Shown here: positions 46,347 through 58,357 of the stretch, piece by piece
Numbering within the stretch: the stretch's first letter is position 1
Layout: every line of letters begins with the position of its first letter
Source: Cystobasidiopsis lactophilus
Lineage: Eukaryota; Basidiomycota; Agaricostilbomycetes; Agaricostilbales; Chionosphaeraceae
NCBI GenBank assembly: GCA_001599975.1
Contig: BCIO01000003.1
Location: 2,474,677 to 2,538,676, forward strand
Length of the DNA stretch: 64,000 nt
Direction: 5' to 3'
The notes under the pieces: model-generated
The model's input: the letters and a program-made list of their open reading frames with translations, nothing else
Databases searched by the model: none
What the model was told of the DNA's origin: nothing
Translations under genes and position numbers: made by a program

Positions 46347-47096
46347 ATGGCCAAAGGATCGGACAAGAAGATTGCGGCGGCCAACGCCAGCAAACTCAAG
46401 ACTTTGCAATTCGGCTTTCTGGCGACGCAAGCCGTCTACCTGGCCGCCTTCCTGCTCTTCTCCTCGCTAAGAAGCTGGAAAAGGATCATCCTACACGGCC
46501 TCTCCTCTGGGTTGTCCCTTGCCTTGTTCGCGCAGCTCTATTCGATGGGCCAGCCGCGCATGAAAGATGGCGTTCTTGTTCGAGCCGGCGACGATTTGAA
46601 CATGCACGGTGGGCTCATTCTTCGACTTGTCTGTAGCCGAAGGCTGAGGTTCTCCCAAAGGGCTGACTTCCTATATGTTTGACTTCGTTTGTGAGTTGCC
46701 GTCGTCATCAAATGTTGGCGGTCCACCTCACTAAAGTGCCCTCTATCAGACATCACCTGTGCGTTTTGATCTCATTCTTTACTCGCAATATGCTGAAAAG
46801 TCGTCTAGGGGCCGTCCACGTCCTTTCCGCCTTGGTGTCATTTCGTTTCTACTGGCTCTACATGCTCGTACGCTCTCCGGTGTTCCTTGTGCGCCGGATC
46901 TGACACTCCTACTTGCCAGATTCCGGCATATCTGGGCTACAAGGCCTACAACCTGTACTTCTACCGCTTCTTCCAACGCAGCAAGCAAGCCGCCGCCCCT
47001 CAAGCTGCAGCCGGCAACGAAGAGAGCAAGCGGCAAGCCAAGCTTAAGGCTCGCTATGGAGAGGGAGGGCAGCAAATGAAGTACAGCCGCAAGTGA
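46347..47096 (+). CDS. SND2: SRP-independent targeting protein Snd2 (TMEM208 homologue)
   Basis: ER membrane protein of the SND targeting route. Exon 1 (MAKGSDKKIAAANASKLKTL) carries two helices (QAVYLAAFLLFSSLRSWK, GLSSGLSLALFAQLYSMG) and GDDLNMHG. After an intron a short exon reads LTSYMFDFVY; this Y-x-FD-x-VYI motif is diagnostic of TMEM208. Next exons supply YITC, AVHVLSALVSFRFYWLYML and IPAYLGYKAYNLYFYRFF. The C-terminus is basic (SKRQAKLKARYGEGGQQMKY). Length about 170 residues, as expected. The exon boundaries around YITC are approximate. Confidence 0.88.
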
Positions 47097-47240
47097 CCTG
47101 GGGATTGACAAGCGTTTCACATGTCACCTCACCACCCCAGTCACCCTATCGCCGGCGGACGTTTCAACTTTTCTTTCCCTCTCACCCACCAACGACCACC
47201 TCCCAACCAGCTTGTATTCCTGTACACTTCCATTCTTACC

Positions 47241-48049
47241 ATGCCGTTCCTCTTTGGGCGGTCTGATCGCGAACGGAAGCGGTTATCGTCAGAGTCAGTT
47301 TCTCGTCCTCGGTCTTTTCCTTGTCAACGCTTATGTGTGACGAACACAGGCCTCTCAGAGCTTCGAAGACTTTAAAAAAGAGAGCAACGGTCACTGTGAC
47401 GCAAGTGGTGACGGTCTGTCGGACGGCAGGAGCAGGACCAACTCGGGCGACGTCCTCTCTGACCTCGACCACCTCGAACTTCCCTTCCAAACCGTCAACT
47501 CAACGATATGTAATGCAAACCCCGTCATCCAACAGCCAGGAAGGTGTGCCAGATGCAGGCCTGGCAAGCAACCCGACTTCCGCCACGCCTACGCCGAAAT
47601 CGTCACATCCTTCGATAGCTGGGCCCATCGTTGGATCTCTCTTGGGAACAGTGGTTCTGGTGGTTCTGGCCGCTGTCCTCTTTCGTCGGCGCAACCGAAA
47701 AGTTCGCCTGCTGCGAGCGGACGAATTCGCCACCGCAAAAGTCGACCCGCTGCTGTCTTTTGTCTCTGTCAATCAGCAATCCAGCGTCTCCCGGAGCTCT
47801 CCGACGAGATCCTTCATCAGCGCCAGGTCCATTGGCGCTAACTCTCCCCTCCCCGTCGACGTGGTCCATCGGGAACGCGAGAGCCAGTACTCACTCGAGA
47901 GCGACTACTCGAACGAGAGCGATGCCAGTCGTAATATGCGACAGCTGTTCTTTAGGCCGGTGTCTGTGCAGCCAGGGATCGAAGGGGAGGATGGGAGGAA
48001 TTTGGCTTTCCGCTTCTCGAACGACTTGCCCTTCGACAAGTACCAATAG
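47241..48049 (+). CDS. single-pass membrane protein with Ser/Thr-rich ectodomain
   Basis: No family recognised. Exon 1 (MPFLFGRSDRERKRLSS) is joined by a GTCAGT-CAG intron to EPLRASKTLKKRATVTVTQV. A Ser/Thr-rich stretch of about 80 residues follows, then one hydrophobic helix (IVGSLLGTVVLVVLAAVLFR) with the GxxxG-like start and RRR stop-transfer seen in Mid2/Wsc-type wall sensors and mucin-like fungal proteins. The cytosolic tail of about 125 residues has many Ser and ends NDLPFDKYQ. The N-terminus is charged, not a cleavable signal peptide, so the topology is unsure. A sensor role is a guess. Confidence 0.6.
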
Positions 48050-48126
48050 GGTGATTTAAAAGCTGGCTTGTACTGTTCCACCTGTTCAAAACTGACTGTT
48101 GGCACTCTTACGGGCCTTCTTGTACT

Positions 48127-51100
48127 CTACAAATCGTCTTCGCCGTCCGATGTCACACTCAACCAGTTCAACTCATCCAGAAAGCCCCGCTCATCCGGCG
48201 CAGACTGAGGCACAGCGGACATCTGGCGTAAACTGATTAAGCATCCAAAAGAAAGGCTTCAATCAGGAGCCTACCCAACGAATTGTAGGCCTGGAGCATC
48301 TGTGTCAGCGCCGCTCGACGAGCCTGGTCCTGACCAGGTTCGCTTACCTGCCATGAGGACAACTCCAAGGATTAATCATGGTGCCCATATTGTTCAAGAT
48401 CTGTTCGGCAGCAGGGTGAGATCATTCGCTCAAGCCGGTGAGATCGAAAGCGGACCTTGCGCATCTGAGATTTGTTGAGCGCATCACCAACTGGTCACAT
48501 CCGAGAGTGAGTCGATGAAACTAGATCATAGATGATAAACGGACTCATGATACTCTTGCGGCATGCACGGGAAGCCAGCATGGCTCTGACTTTTCGGGGC
48601 CGGATCATTTTGGCCAGCGGGTTCTCGCGCACCAGGTTCAAAACTTCCTCAAAGTCTGGACCCCCGTGGTTTAGGTTTATTCCTGATGAGAGCGAGGTAA
48701 ATAAATACCGGATTGGTCGAAAACGGTGTCCTTGGAGTTGGGCAGCGTGTGCAGTGTGATTTGGTGGCCGGGCTCCGCGTTGTGGTCGATGGCGATTTCG
48801 AAGCCATTCGCTTGAAGTATCTCGGTGTGGTCTTTGGCAGTGAGCTCGTCGATAACCGATAAATCTAGCGCGCTCCCACTAAGAGAGCATGAGCAAGCAG
48901 CGGAACTGTCGAGTGTGTAAACCAGCTTACTGTAGAATTCTCTGGCGGTCAATCTTCGTTCGTAGCTGCAGGTCTTCGAAGTTGTATTTCTCGTCAGAAG
49001 CATGCTGGTCAATGATGAAGAGATCGTCCAGATGATCCGTTTCGCGCTGGATGCGCGCGATGATGAAGCCGAGATTGAACTGGCCGCAAATCTTCATCTC
49101 GGAAAAGTCGTGTTGGTGAATAGTGCGAGATAGGACTGATTCCGCATCGTCCTGGTCTGTGTCCAAGCCTGCACCTTCGAGCCGTGGTTCCGGCTCTACA
49201 GACGGCTGCCGTTGCGCCTGCGGTGATTGCCGCCAAGAGGTCCAAGCGTTCTTGATTCCGTTCAAGTCGCACGACAGCTTGTGCTTGGGAGCTGGCACTT
49301 CAATAACGCTCAAATCCTTCGCTTGAGTGAATTCCTCCACGATGAGCACCACCTCTCGGCTGTCTTCTGCTTCTTCGTCGTTCGTAAGATCGACGGCTTG
49401 GCGGCCATCCTCCTCTGTGTCCTTCTCTTCGTTGGCTTCAAAACCAGCTGCGCTACCTGCGTCTTCGTCGTCTGGAAGATCTACATCAGACGATCTTGGG
49501 GAGAGCGGACTGTCGAGGTTGGATCCCAAGCCACCTGAGACGTGGGACACAGAGGCAGCAGCGGCGAAAGATGGAGGAATGACAGGTATTGCTGTGTGAG
49601 CCTGCTTTGTGACAGGCGGAGGAGCCGGATCGGGCGAAGACGGCAGAGAATGAACCACCGGAGTCCTGGAAGCAGGCGGCATTTCTTCATCAGAGTCATC
49701 GACTACATTGGATGAGGCGTGTGATGGCAAAGTGGCGCGTGAAGGCTCGACGTTCCCAACTAACCCTGCTTCCCCGGGGGAAGGCGGTCTGGAAGGCGGT
49801 GGCGTGGGGAGCTGAGTCCCACCGTGGGGTGAAGGAGCACGCGCAAGGTGATCATTAAACTCTTCTCCAAGTGAAGGACTGGAAGGCCGTGGTTTTGGCG
49901 TCGCCGAAAGCTTAACAGCTGTCGGGGGAGGGAGCTCAACGATGCCGCTGTCGGAGTCGTCGTCTTCGGGAACTTCAGAGCTCTTGGAATCCAAAGAAAT
50001 AACAGATGGAGCGCGCTGAGACTGGGATTGAGTGGGCCCTTGGCTCTGCGGCGGGGATGGCGAAGGACTTGTCCGCCGGCGTTTCGATTGGGACGGCTGA
50101 CCACCGAACGTCGACGGCGGCTTGCGTTTTGAAAAAGACTCCGGTTCGTTCTCTTCAGAAGTCTCGGAGAGGGCGGGCGTCCGCTGAGAGGGGCCGGTCT
50201 GAGGGCCGGTCTGGGTGAGCGGCCCGTCAATGTCCTCCAATCGGTCGTCACGATCGATACGGGAGCTCGATTGTAGAAGGAAAGCCTCCAATGCGTCCTG
50301 CGTTCCGTGTTTAAGCTTTCAAAGCAGGAGACCGCGTCACGCCTGCGCAGACTCACTTTGAGGGCTTCCAGTAAATTCTGCTCGCTATGAAGATACACAG
50401 TACGCTTGTCCGGGCTGACATTGACATCATAAGAAGAGGGTGGCATTTGAAAGTCGGCGACAAGGGAGGGGCACTGGGTCAGATTGAACTTTTTGTACAC
50501 CTCGGTGACTTCTTTTTGTAGCTGCGCCGAACGTCAGGGCCACAGTCACTCCCTATGAAGCGGCGTTCATACCTTCGGATGGGTAATTGGCCTGCTGTTC
50601 AGAAAGAAAAACTGCCTGTCCGTTGTGGCGCGACCGCAGCCCGCAACCGGTCTTGAAATCAGCCCTTCAACTCGCGCTTGGTGTGCCCTGCAAAAGCATT
50701 CAGTTGCCTGTCGAGTAATAGTCGACCAATCTCACATCCGGTCTAGACCCTCCAATCGGAGAACAGATTTTTCTGCCTCGTACTCGAATGAAAGGCTCAA
50801 GGGCAGCAGCTCGCTCGACGCCTTCACCTTGAAGATGGACGCAAAAGCTTCCAAGACCTTGCCTTGTCCCTGGGTTTGAAAATAACGAGAGGATGGTCTG
50901 CCACAAAGGACTCAATTCAGAAGCACTCTGTGCGAATCGCTCTCACTGACTTTGGAGGTAGCTTATTCGACAGCGAAAAACGGATGTCTGGGCGGGACAG
51001 GGCGTAGGTCTGAACAAGCTGTAGCACTTTTTGAAACTCTGCAGACTTCTTTTGATCCAGCAGGCGGCGCCGGACCGGCACTCCATGGAACAGCTCCTTC

Positions 51101-51809
51101 GCACGGACGGTGGTACCCATCTGGCAACCGTCTCAAGGTCAAGACACGGTCATCATTCTGTGAAATAGAAGCCCACCTTTCTGGCTACTCGGCGCTGTTC
51201 GATGATGTTGCCGCTGCTGTCAAAGGTGATGTCGACGCCGCGAGGAGCCGTGTCCACAGTCGCCGTTTCCAGCGAGAACTTTGCGAGCTGGCACAGACTG
51301 TTGAGGGCCTCGCCTCGAAAACCCAAGGACTGCACAGCGGTCAAGTCCGAGAAGGAAGACAGCTTTGAGGTGTGTGCGCGCAGGGCTGCCGGCATTTAGT
51401 GAGCCCGAAGGGCTTGATGCTATGGCGACCCTGAGCTCACCGACGTAGGGAAAGTCGGCCGTCGAGACGCCACAGCCATTGTCTGTTACCTCGATGGAGG
51501 CATAGCCATAGTCAATGAGCAAAACGTCTGCCTTCTTGCTCAGGATCTGGATGCAAACAAAGGCTCTCGTATGCCTCACCAATGGCTTTGGCGTCGGCAT
51601 CGATGGCATTTTCAACAAGCTCCTTCACTGCTGAGGGTAGATCGGTGATGACCTGACGCGCAAGATGAGCCAGGAGCGTTTGATAGCGCAAAAGCCCACC
51701 TGTCCGGCATTGATTGACGCGACGCTTTTCTTGTCAATGGCTGTAACGGGGATCAGATGGGCTTGTCGGGCTGCATAGGAAGCCAACCTTTGATGGCCGA
51801 CACGCTCAT
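48127..51809 (-). CDS. PMS1: DNA mismatch repair MutL homologue Pms1 (PMS2 type)
   Basis: Endonuclease subunit of MutL-alpha. It starts MSVSAIK at 51809; an intron joins AIDKKSVASINAGQ, then VKELVENAIDADAKAIG (GHKL motif I), EVTDNGCGV (motif II) and SLGFRGEALNSLCQLA (motif III). GTTVRAKELFHGVPVRRR and the transducer SYDVNVSPDKRTVYLHSEQN follow. A long disordered linker of about 300 residues comes next. The C-terminal domain has QFNLGFIIARI, the metal-site motif DQHASDEKYNFE (DQHA-x2-E-x4-E), MLASRACRKSIM (ACR), GDALNKSQM, and MINPWSCPHGRPTIR (CPHGR). All nuclease motifs are intact. Fourteen or so introns. The final exon, MSAVPQSAPDERGFLDELNW, ends at 48127. Confidence 0.94.
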
Positions 51810-52036
51810 GGAGACCCAAGAAATCGCAGCCCGTCAGGCATTGGCTGTCCGACCTCGAGCTTTCTGAAATTCAGTAGAAGTCTCGCAGTGGCGCAGGAGA
51901 GCTTTCTAAATTCTGATATATTGAAATGCAGTTTCATCTAAGGGATAGGCAAATGGTGTCTAAGAACGCGAACCCTTGGCACAACTGCAGACCGTTCTGG
52001 AGTTTGCCACACTGCGAGTGTCTAGTGACAAAGAAT

Positions 52037-52066
52037 CGTCTACCACGGCAACGTCTACCACGGCAA
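52037..52066. repeat. 15-base tandem duplication spanning a stop codon
   Basis: CGTCTACCACGGCAA occurs twice without a gap. On the minus strand each copy reads TTGCCGTGGTAGACG. The upstream copy supplies the terminal Leu-Pro-Trp-stop of the short-chain dehydrogenase, and the second copy is downstream of the stop. Confidence 0.95.
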
Positions 52067-52977
52067 GTCGTCCCCATCGTACTGCTTGAAGAGGTGATCA
52101 CCCAGCTTGAAGGCGGACACGACGTTGAGGAGGCCAGCCACAGAGACCTCCGGCGAGATGGCCCATTTCTTGAGCTCTTCATGGCCTGAAACCATGTCGG
52201 TGGAAACCAGTCCAGCTTACTCCCTCCGTCAGCAAGGAACTATCACTTCAAGAAGTATCAGCTCACGATGGGTGGCCACAATGGCAATGCCATCAGCTTT
52301 CAGCTGGTCCGCCACATCTAAGATGAAGAAGTTCAAAGCGGCCTGCAATCAGCCCTCTCGATCAGCCCATATAGTGGAAATGGCGTGAAATCGTCGTACC
52401 TTGGAAACGGCATAGTGCCTCCAGACAGGTTTGGGGCCTGAAACCGCCTTGACTTGGTCTAGAATAGTTGGCTGCAAGCCGAAAGAGCCAGCAGCGGACG
52501 ATATGACGTGAACCAGGCGCTTGCCGGACGATCGTTGGAGGAAGCGCTGAAACTCGCGGATGACGAGGACCGCGCCAATAACATTTGTCTTGAAGATGCC
52601 TTGCCAGTCTGCGGCGGTCGTCTCCAGGATCGACGCCTGGCCAGTGATGACGCCTGCGACGTAGTGGAGGTACTGAAGGCTGTCGGTCGTCTTGGCCAAC
52701 GTGGCAGCTGCCGACTTGATGGAGGCTTCGTCGTCAACATCAAGCTGCAGAAGCTCCAGCCTGCCGGCGAACTTGGCGGCCAATCCCTTAAGCTCGTCTG
52801 CCTTCTCTAGGTTTCGGGCTGTAGCAAACACTTTGGCGTCTGTATTTTTGGCGAGACTGAGAGCGGCATGCTCAGACAACCGCGCGCAACAACATTTGCA
52901 CAAAGGAGACTTACATCTCAGCGGTAAAAGCGAAACCAATACCACGGCTGGCGCCCACCACGAGATGGGTTTCCATT
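52055..52977 (-). CDS. short-chain dehydrogenase/reductase (sniffer-like)
   Basis: SDR-family oxidoreductase, about 260 residues. From 52977, METHLVVGASRGIGFAFTAE gives the cofactor motif (GASRGIG). Then AKVFATARNLEKADELKGLA, LLQLDVDDEASIKSAAATLA, YLHYVAGVITGQASILETTA (NAG-type motif here VAG), IFKTNVIGAVLVIREFQRFL, HVISSAAGSFGL (catalytic Ser) and HYAVSK (Y-x-x-x-K) follow. The last exons read ADGIAIVATH and VSTDMVSGHEELKKWAISPE, ending GDDLPW. The order and length match the small single-domain SDRs related to sniffer/carbonyl reductase. The usual NNAG Asn is replaced in the HYVAG stretch, which may be normal for this subgroup. The substrate is unknown. Confidence 0.85.
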
Positions 52978-53632
52978 TTTTCGGACGTGAGGGATCAAGA
53001 AACACAGAACAAAGAAGTGCCCGAGCATCTGTCAGCCTCCCAAAACGACATCTGAATAATCACTTCGGGTCTATCGTTTTACCCGAAATGGCTACCGATG
53101 TAGGGCGCAGCATAGCCAGGAAAGACACATAAGCATACAGAGCTAGGACAGTAGTCGGTCTCGGGCAGAGCACATGGACGTCAGCGAGGATGAGAGCGCT
53201 CGCCAACGGCAAATTAATTTCGACGAGGCACATTTACATCTCATTGGGCAGGATTTGTCCTCCCACGACATTGGGTGCTGCAGTGAAGAGCAACAATATC
53301 TTATGGCGAGGAGGAGTGGTAGGCTGGAGCCAAGGAGCAGCCTCTCTCCTCTCTCCTGGATGGTCAGACTCGTCAGAGGTTAGGAGCAATCTGGGTGGCA
53401 AAGCGCTTTAAAAGCCCTTTTTGCCAGCTCGTCCACTCGTCCACTTCGAAATCAAAAGCAGAAGGAAAAAAATGAAAATAATGATGGCTCAAGACCAAGT
53501 TTGGGAACGCACGAGCAAACGGCGCAAGCCCCTATTTCATTCACGGGCACAAGCCAAGCCGAGCGCATTCCCAACGTCTTTGCTCTCCCACCACCATGCG
53601 CCTAAGGTAGCACTTGCTCCCACGGACCCACC
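52978..53632. promoter_or_regulatory. divergent upstream region, SDR / TMEM184
   Basis: About 655 bases without a convincing gene. CT- and CCA-rich stretches precede the TMEM184 start at 53633. Confidence 0.4.
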
Positions 53633-56006
53633 ATGCCTAAGTGCGAGGTGGACGTGAAGCCTGTTGATACCCAGCCGCTGTTCGCGAATGGAGGTAAGCT
53701 GACCTCTTTTGAACCTGCGAAGAGGTCTAACAGTCAAGGGCAGAACTGGACTTGAAAGCCCATGATGTGGGCTTCATCTGCTGTGGTATCTTTATGATCA
53801 TTGGCCTGGTAATCTCAGGATGTAAGAATCCCCAAGGTGAAAGCGGTCACGCCTCCTGACTGACCTCTCTGGGCAGGGCACATCCGCAAGCACCTCATGT
53901 TCTACACCAAACCTCGGGAGCAACGGCACATCGTGCGGATATTGTTCATGGTCCCCTTCTATAGCGTTGCCAGCTTCTTCAGCTACTTCTTCTGGCGCCA
54001 GGCCCTCTATTTTGAGCTGGTCCGCGACTCATACGAAGCCCTGGTCATCTACTCGTTCTTCTACCTCATCCTAGAGTACATCGGTTCCACACCAGTTGCC
54101 TTGGGCATCGCCTTTCGCAACTCGTCGTTCACCAACTGGATGTGGCCAATGGGTCGGTTCACAAGCACGCCGTGGCACATGCTCCAGCTTTGCAGGATCT
54201 TCGTGGTCCAGTATGTTATCCTCAGACCTTTGAACACCCTGGCGTCCGCCATTTTGCAAGCCGTTGGGTACTATTGCTTGGAGTGAGCTTGGCCTGCTAC
54301 ATTTTTCCAACGGCTCTGTCTCAGTCCGTTGGTCCGTCAGCTCCTGGTCACCGGCCTACTATCACATATGGGGCGCTTTGATTGTCTCGGTGGCTGTGAC
54401 GTTCGCCATGTATGGCGTCCTGCAAGTGTTTGTAGCCATGAAAGAGGAGCTGGCCCCACAGAAGCCGTTTCTGAAGTTTCTGGCTGTGAAAGGTGTGCCT
54501 TTTGTCAACACCGTGCCTGTAGAGTGATGCTGACTATTCATGTAGGACTGGTGTTCATCATTTTGTGCGTGGCGCTGACTCAAGGACCTTTAGAATACCA
54601 CTAACACTGCTATCCTCAGCTGGCAAGCCACGCTCCTCGGCGTCTTGGCCTATTTCAAGCTCGGCATCCGAGAAACCAAATACTGGACTTCCGACCAAGT
54701 CCAAGTCGGCATTGGAGCTCTTTTGATCACCCTGGAAATGATCGCGTTCGCCTTGTTCCAGGTCAAGACCTTCAGCTACCTGGCCTACCGACCGGCAGGC
54801 GCCAACTCCAAAGACCGCAAGGACTTGCGAACGAATTGCTGGGAATCTCTCAAGTCAGCGTTCAACTTCAAGGACGTCGGCCACGAGGTCAAGGCCTCCT
54901 CCAAGTACATCGGCCAGAAGGCAAAAGGCAAGCCGTCGATGTTGGACCGCGAGGTTGACATGGAGAAGGCTTTGGGACAGAAACGTGTTCCGCTGTCGCC
55001 GGAAGCTTGGGAGGAAGCGCAACAGAAGCGAAAAGAGCGCAAGAAGCTAGGCTTGGACGAGGTGGAGCTGAGTGAGCTCGAGCTGGACCTGCAGCGGTTA
55101 AAGGAGAAAGATTTGGACGACTTTGACTCGCGCCCTGGTTCGTTCGACTTTGACCGCACGCCTGGTTCGCCGGATTACGACCACCGGCCACTTCTACAGC
55201 CTCACCACGTGCCATTGCCTTGGTCGGCGGACCTGTCTGACCGAGTAATATCATTTGGGGACATCCGATATCCCAGCGATGGCCGGCCGACCTACATTCC
55301 CAACCACCTGGACGACATCAGCAGCCAAGGGTCACCGCACCTAGAAGGGACGCATCCCCGTGCCATCCCGGACGGTCCTCGCTCCAGAAAGGAAGGACGT
55401 GGCTTGGGCATCGCCGGATTGCCATTCCAGGGCAACGACCACTTCACATCGTATCCAGCCAAGAGCAAGCGGCTCCCTCACCCAGCGTCTCGCGCCACCT
55501 CGTTTGCGCCCAGCCCGCCTTTCGAGACCGAGGCGCCCTTTGACCCGCCATCTTCAGGTGCTATCATGGTCCCCGATGTGCCGATGCCTCCCCTTGGATT
55601 TGACCCGGCCCACTTTGCGAGAACCATGTTAGGTCTCGACCCTGTCGATGCCGGCGACGCCACCGTCAAGTCAACCAGCTCCAAGCGGCACTCGCTGGAT
55701 GGCAATCTCCACCTTCCTCGTCAGAACGTCGTGGCTCTGGATCAAAGCCCGCCCCATCGCCAGGCGTCGCGCCGCTGGTCGACCAACTCGGTCGCGCCGC
55801 CACCTCAACCCTTCTCCGCTCCGCCGCCGCCACAACAGCCACGGCCTTTGATCTCGTCTTATCACTCGCGCAAGTCGGAAGTACCCAACTCACCCGCCTC
55901 GATCGTCATCAAGCCCTTTCGAAGCCCGCGAGTTCCGCCACCGCCTGTCTCCCCTGCCCCTCCTGCTGCCCCTCACGGCCGCCGCTTTATTCTTGAAGAA
56001 GTGTAA
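53633..56006 (+). CDS. TMEM184/DUF300 family (OST-alpha-like) membrane protein
   Basis: Seven-helix Solute_trans_a protein. Exons give MPKCEVDVKPVDTQPLFANG, LKAHDVGFICCGIFMIIGLV (TM1), HIRKHLMFYTKPREQRHIVR, RILFMVPFYSVASFFSYFFW (the family signature M-x-P-x-YS-x-x-S), YEALVIYSFFYLILEYIG, RIFVVQYVILRPLNTLAS, YHIWGALIVSVAVTFAMYGV, PFLKFLAVKGVVFIIFWQ (the KFL-x-x-K-G-V-x-F-x-x-FWQ signature) and ALLITLEMIAFALFQVKTFS. A cytosolic tail of more than 400 residues is Pro/Ser-rich and ends RRFILEEV. Its length is greater than in animal TMEM184 but usual for fungi. Transport of organic solutes and a vacuolar role are reported for relatives; neither can be read here. Confidence 0.9.
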
Positions 56007-56120
56007 TACTAGACGCTGCATTTGAACCCACGCACGCATATACATCCGCGAAGCAGCCTTGTCTCCAGCTCTGCGTTGTTGTTCTCCGCCAGCCAAAATT
56101 TCGAGGGCTGCTGCAAAACA

Positions 56121-57922
56121 ATGAGTCTGCCGCAAGAGCTGGCACGCCTCGTGGCTCGTCAATGCCGGCCCATAGCTGCAAGAGTGCCCAGGGCGGCCTT
56201 GCCCAAGAGGCTGTATGCGAATCAAAGGGCAGTCGAGCCCATGGCGCAGGACTATCGGTCGGAGGAGTACAGTGGGCCAGCAATGCTCACGTTTGGCGTC
56301 TTTGCCCGTTCGTCCTCTCCTCTTTCTGTTAGTCTTGAAATGGCAGACTAAGAGCTAGGCATGAATGCACAGGCGCCTTCCGAGTGGCCGTCTTTGGCTC
56401 CGTCTTCCTCGTCACTTCGACTTTGTGCGTCTGGCAGGGCACCAACCTCTGGATCGAGCATGTAGCCCTGGGCAAATCTCTACCTTTTGACAAGGAGGAC
56501 GGCTGCCTTTGGGACGAGGAGGAGGAAGCCTGGTCCGGAGGGCATTTGGGCGGCGGCACCGATCCCAGGCTGCCCTTCAAGGTTCGACTCGCCGTCCGAT
56601 CCGCCTACTCAGCTCAGGTCTACGGCGCTGGACCCGTCACTGTGGCCTCTAGCACCCCTCATGTGGCTGGTGGAAGGCTGGTCTCGCCGCAGCTGGACGC
56701 AATGCAGGTCCCAGACGCCGGCTACCTCTCCGCCGAACGGCACTTGATCTACGCCCTGGCTGAAGCCGAACAGCTCGGTCTTCGGCTCCCTGATCGCGCT
56801 GTCATTGAGCTCGAAGAGCGGCTGGCTTCTATTCGGGAGAGGATCGCTGGAAGGCTGTATTTGTCAGAGGCCCGCAAAGGATGGGAGCGGGTGTGGAAGT
56901 CCCTTGTGGCTACTCCGACTTCGGATGCCCCCAGTGGATGGGCAGAGCGGGAGTCTTGGCGGGCAGCGAGAAAGTTGGGCGAGATCTCGCTCAGGTTGGC
57001 CACCGAGGTCGCTCTTCAAGGCCCAGACAGGGACGCTGCTCGACATACGGCTGAAGCCTATTTGCTTTGGTCGGCATCCAAGTCAAGCGGACTCGAGGTG
57101 CCCCTGCCGTCTGTCCCAGCCGTGGCCCCGGCGCCTTCCGCAAAATCTGGCTGGCTTTCGTCCGCCAAGAAGGAAGCCTCGAGCAAGCTGCAACCTCGAC
57201 TGGCCCCAGAGTTGGCGGCTCTAACAGCTCATGTGCCAACCATCCAAGCGCTGGATGCAGCGAGCGCTCGGAACCTCTTCTCCTCTCTGGCGTTACTCGT
57301 AGCGCTTTACAGCTCTCAGCAGGCCTTACCGGAAGCCCTCGTTGTCTCCCATTCCGCTCTTGGCTCCTCTCTTCTATCACCGCCGCCGCTCTCCAAGGCT
57401 AGCAAGCAGCTTGGGCCAACCCTGCAGGCTGCGTGGCTCGATAGCCGCTTTGCAACTTTGTCGGCTTACACGGCAGAGATCGAGCGGGCCCTCAAAACAC
57501 CCGAATCGGACTGTCTCGACGTGTTGGACAAGGCCATGCGCCGAGCGGACTCTGCCGTCGCCAACTTGCGGCCCACGCTAGCCGCCCAGTCCCGCTTCGA
57601 CACATTTTGGACCGCCTTGAAGGGCAGCGTAGAAGCCAAGGGCAACGCCAGACTCAAGAAGCAATGCTCGACCGTTGACAAAGAAGCCCGGACGGCGGCC
57701 TCGACGGCGGCTTTCTTGTCGGGCGTGATCCATGACCTTGGGCGCCTCGGCAAAAAGGGAGATTGGTACGGAGGCGAGGCCGCTGCCTGTGATTTCTATC
57801 AAAAGGCGTTGGTCTACGCAGCCCGGCTCGATCCGAGGGCAGATGTCAACGGGACAGTGCCTCAGGGCGAGTACGTTGATGGGCCGGGCTTTCGGCGGGC
57901 CTGGAATGCCTATGTTTCGTGA
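56121..57922 (+). CDS. mitochondrial inner-membrane helical-repeat protein (Mgr3-like, tentative)
   Basis: About 575 residues in two exons. The N-terminus (MSLPQELARLVARQCRPIAA, then ARVPRAALPKRLYA) is an Arg-rich presequence. One membrane helix (VAVFGSVFLVTSTLCVWQGT) follows the intron, and the bulk is alpha-helical, Ala/Leu-rich sequence. Segments such as ERHLIYALAEAEQLGLRLPD, AARHTAEAYLLWSASKSSGL and AACDFYQKALVYAARLDPRA have TPR-like spacing. The architecture (presequence, single TM, TPR-like IMS/matrix domain) resembles yeast Mgr3, an adaptor of the i-AAA protease Yme1, but I see no decisive motif. A generic TPR protein is the alternative. Confidence 0.5.
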
Positions 57923-58357
57923 GCTATTCTGCTATGCTGTCGAATGGAACTATGCTGACTTGTGCTAACAGCGTGCGCGAGCGCATACAGAAATGAGAAG
58001 GGCGATCGTAAATACATCGTTGCAGCAAGGATTCGGAGACGAAGAGAAACAGTGCTAAAGTACAGTGACCAAGAAGGACCTTTTGGGTCAGGAATAAAAG
58101 TGCTTTATGAATCGAACCCGTGGCGCCCTTCCAACGTTTGAGAGTTGAGCCCGATTTGAAGAAATACAGTGTTTGTGCAGTTAGCACGAAGAACGATGCC
58201 TAGCCGAATGCGTGCATGCGATGAGGTATCGAAATGCAGTGTACAGTGAGAGAAACAGAATGGTTGATAAGACAGGGTATAGTCGAAAGACAGGGTATAG
58301 TCGAAGGACGAGGAACACAAGTGGCCAGGTTGCTGGGCAGAGAGTGGCGCGGTGGCT
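57923..58357. other. convergent intergenic region with tandem repeat
   Basis: About 435 bases between convergent genes. It contains an 18-base tandem duplication and no gene. Confidence 0.5.
58270..58305. repeat. 18-base tandem duplication
   Basis: AGACAGGGTATAGTCGAA appears twice in perfect succession, in the spacer between two 3' ends. Confidence 0.95.

Noticed and set aside
58095-58160. Minus-strand GGGTTCGATTC resembling a tRNA B box
   Set aside because: The flanking T stem does not pair, the anticodon stem needs an eight-base loop and no acceptor stem is found, so it is not a tRNA.
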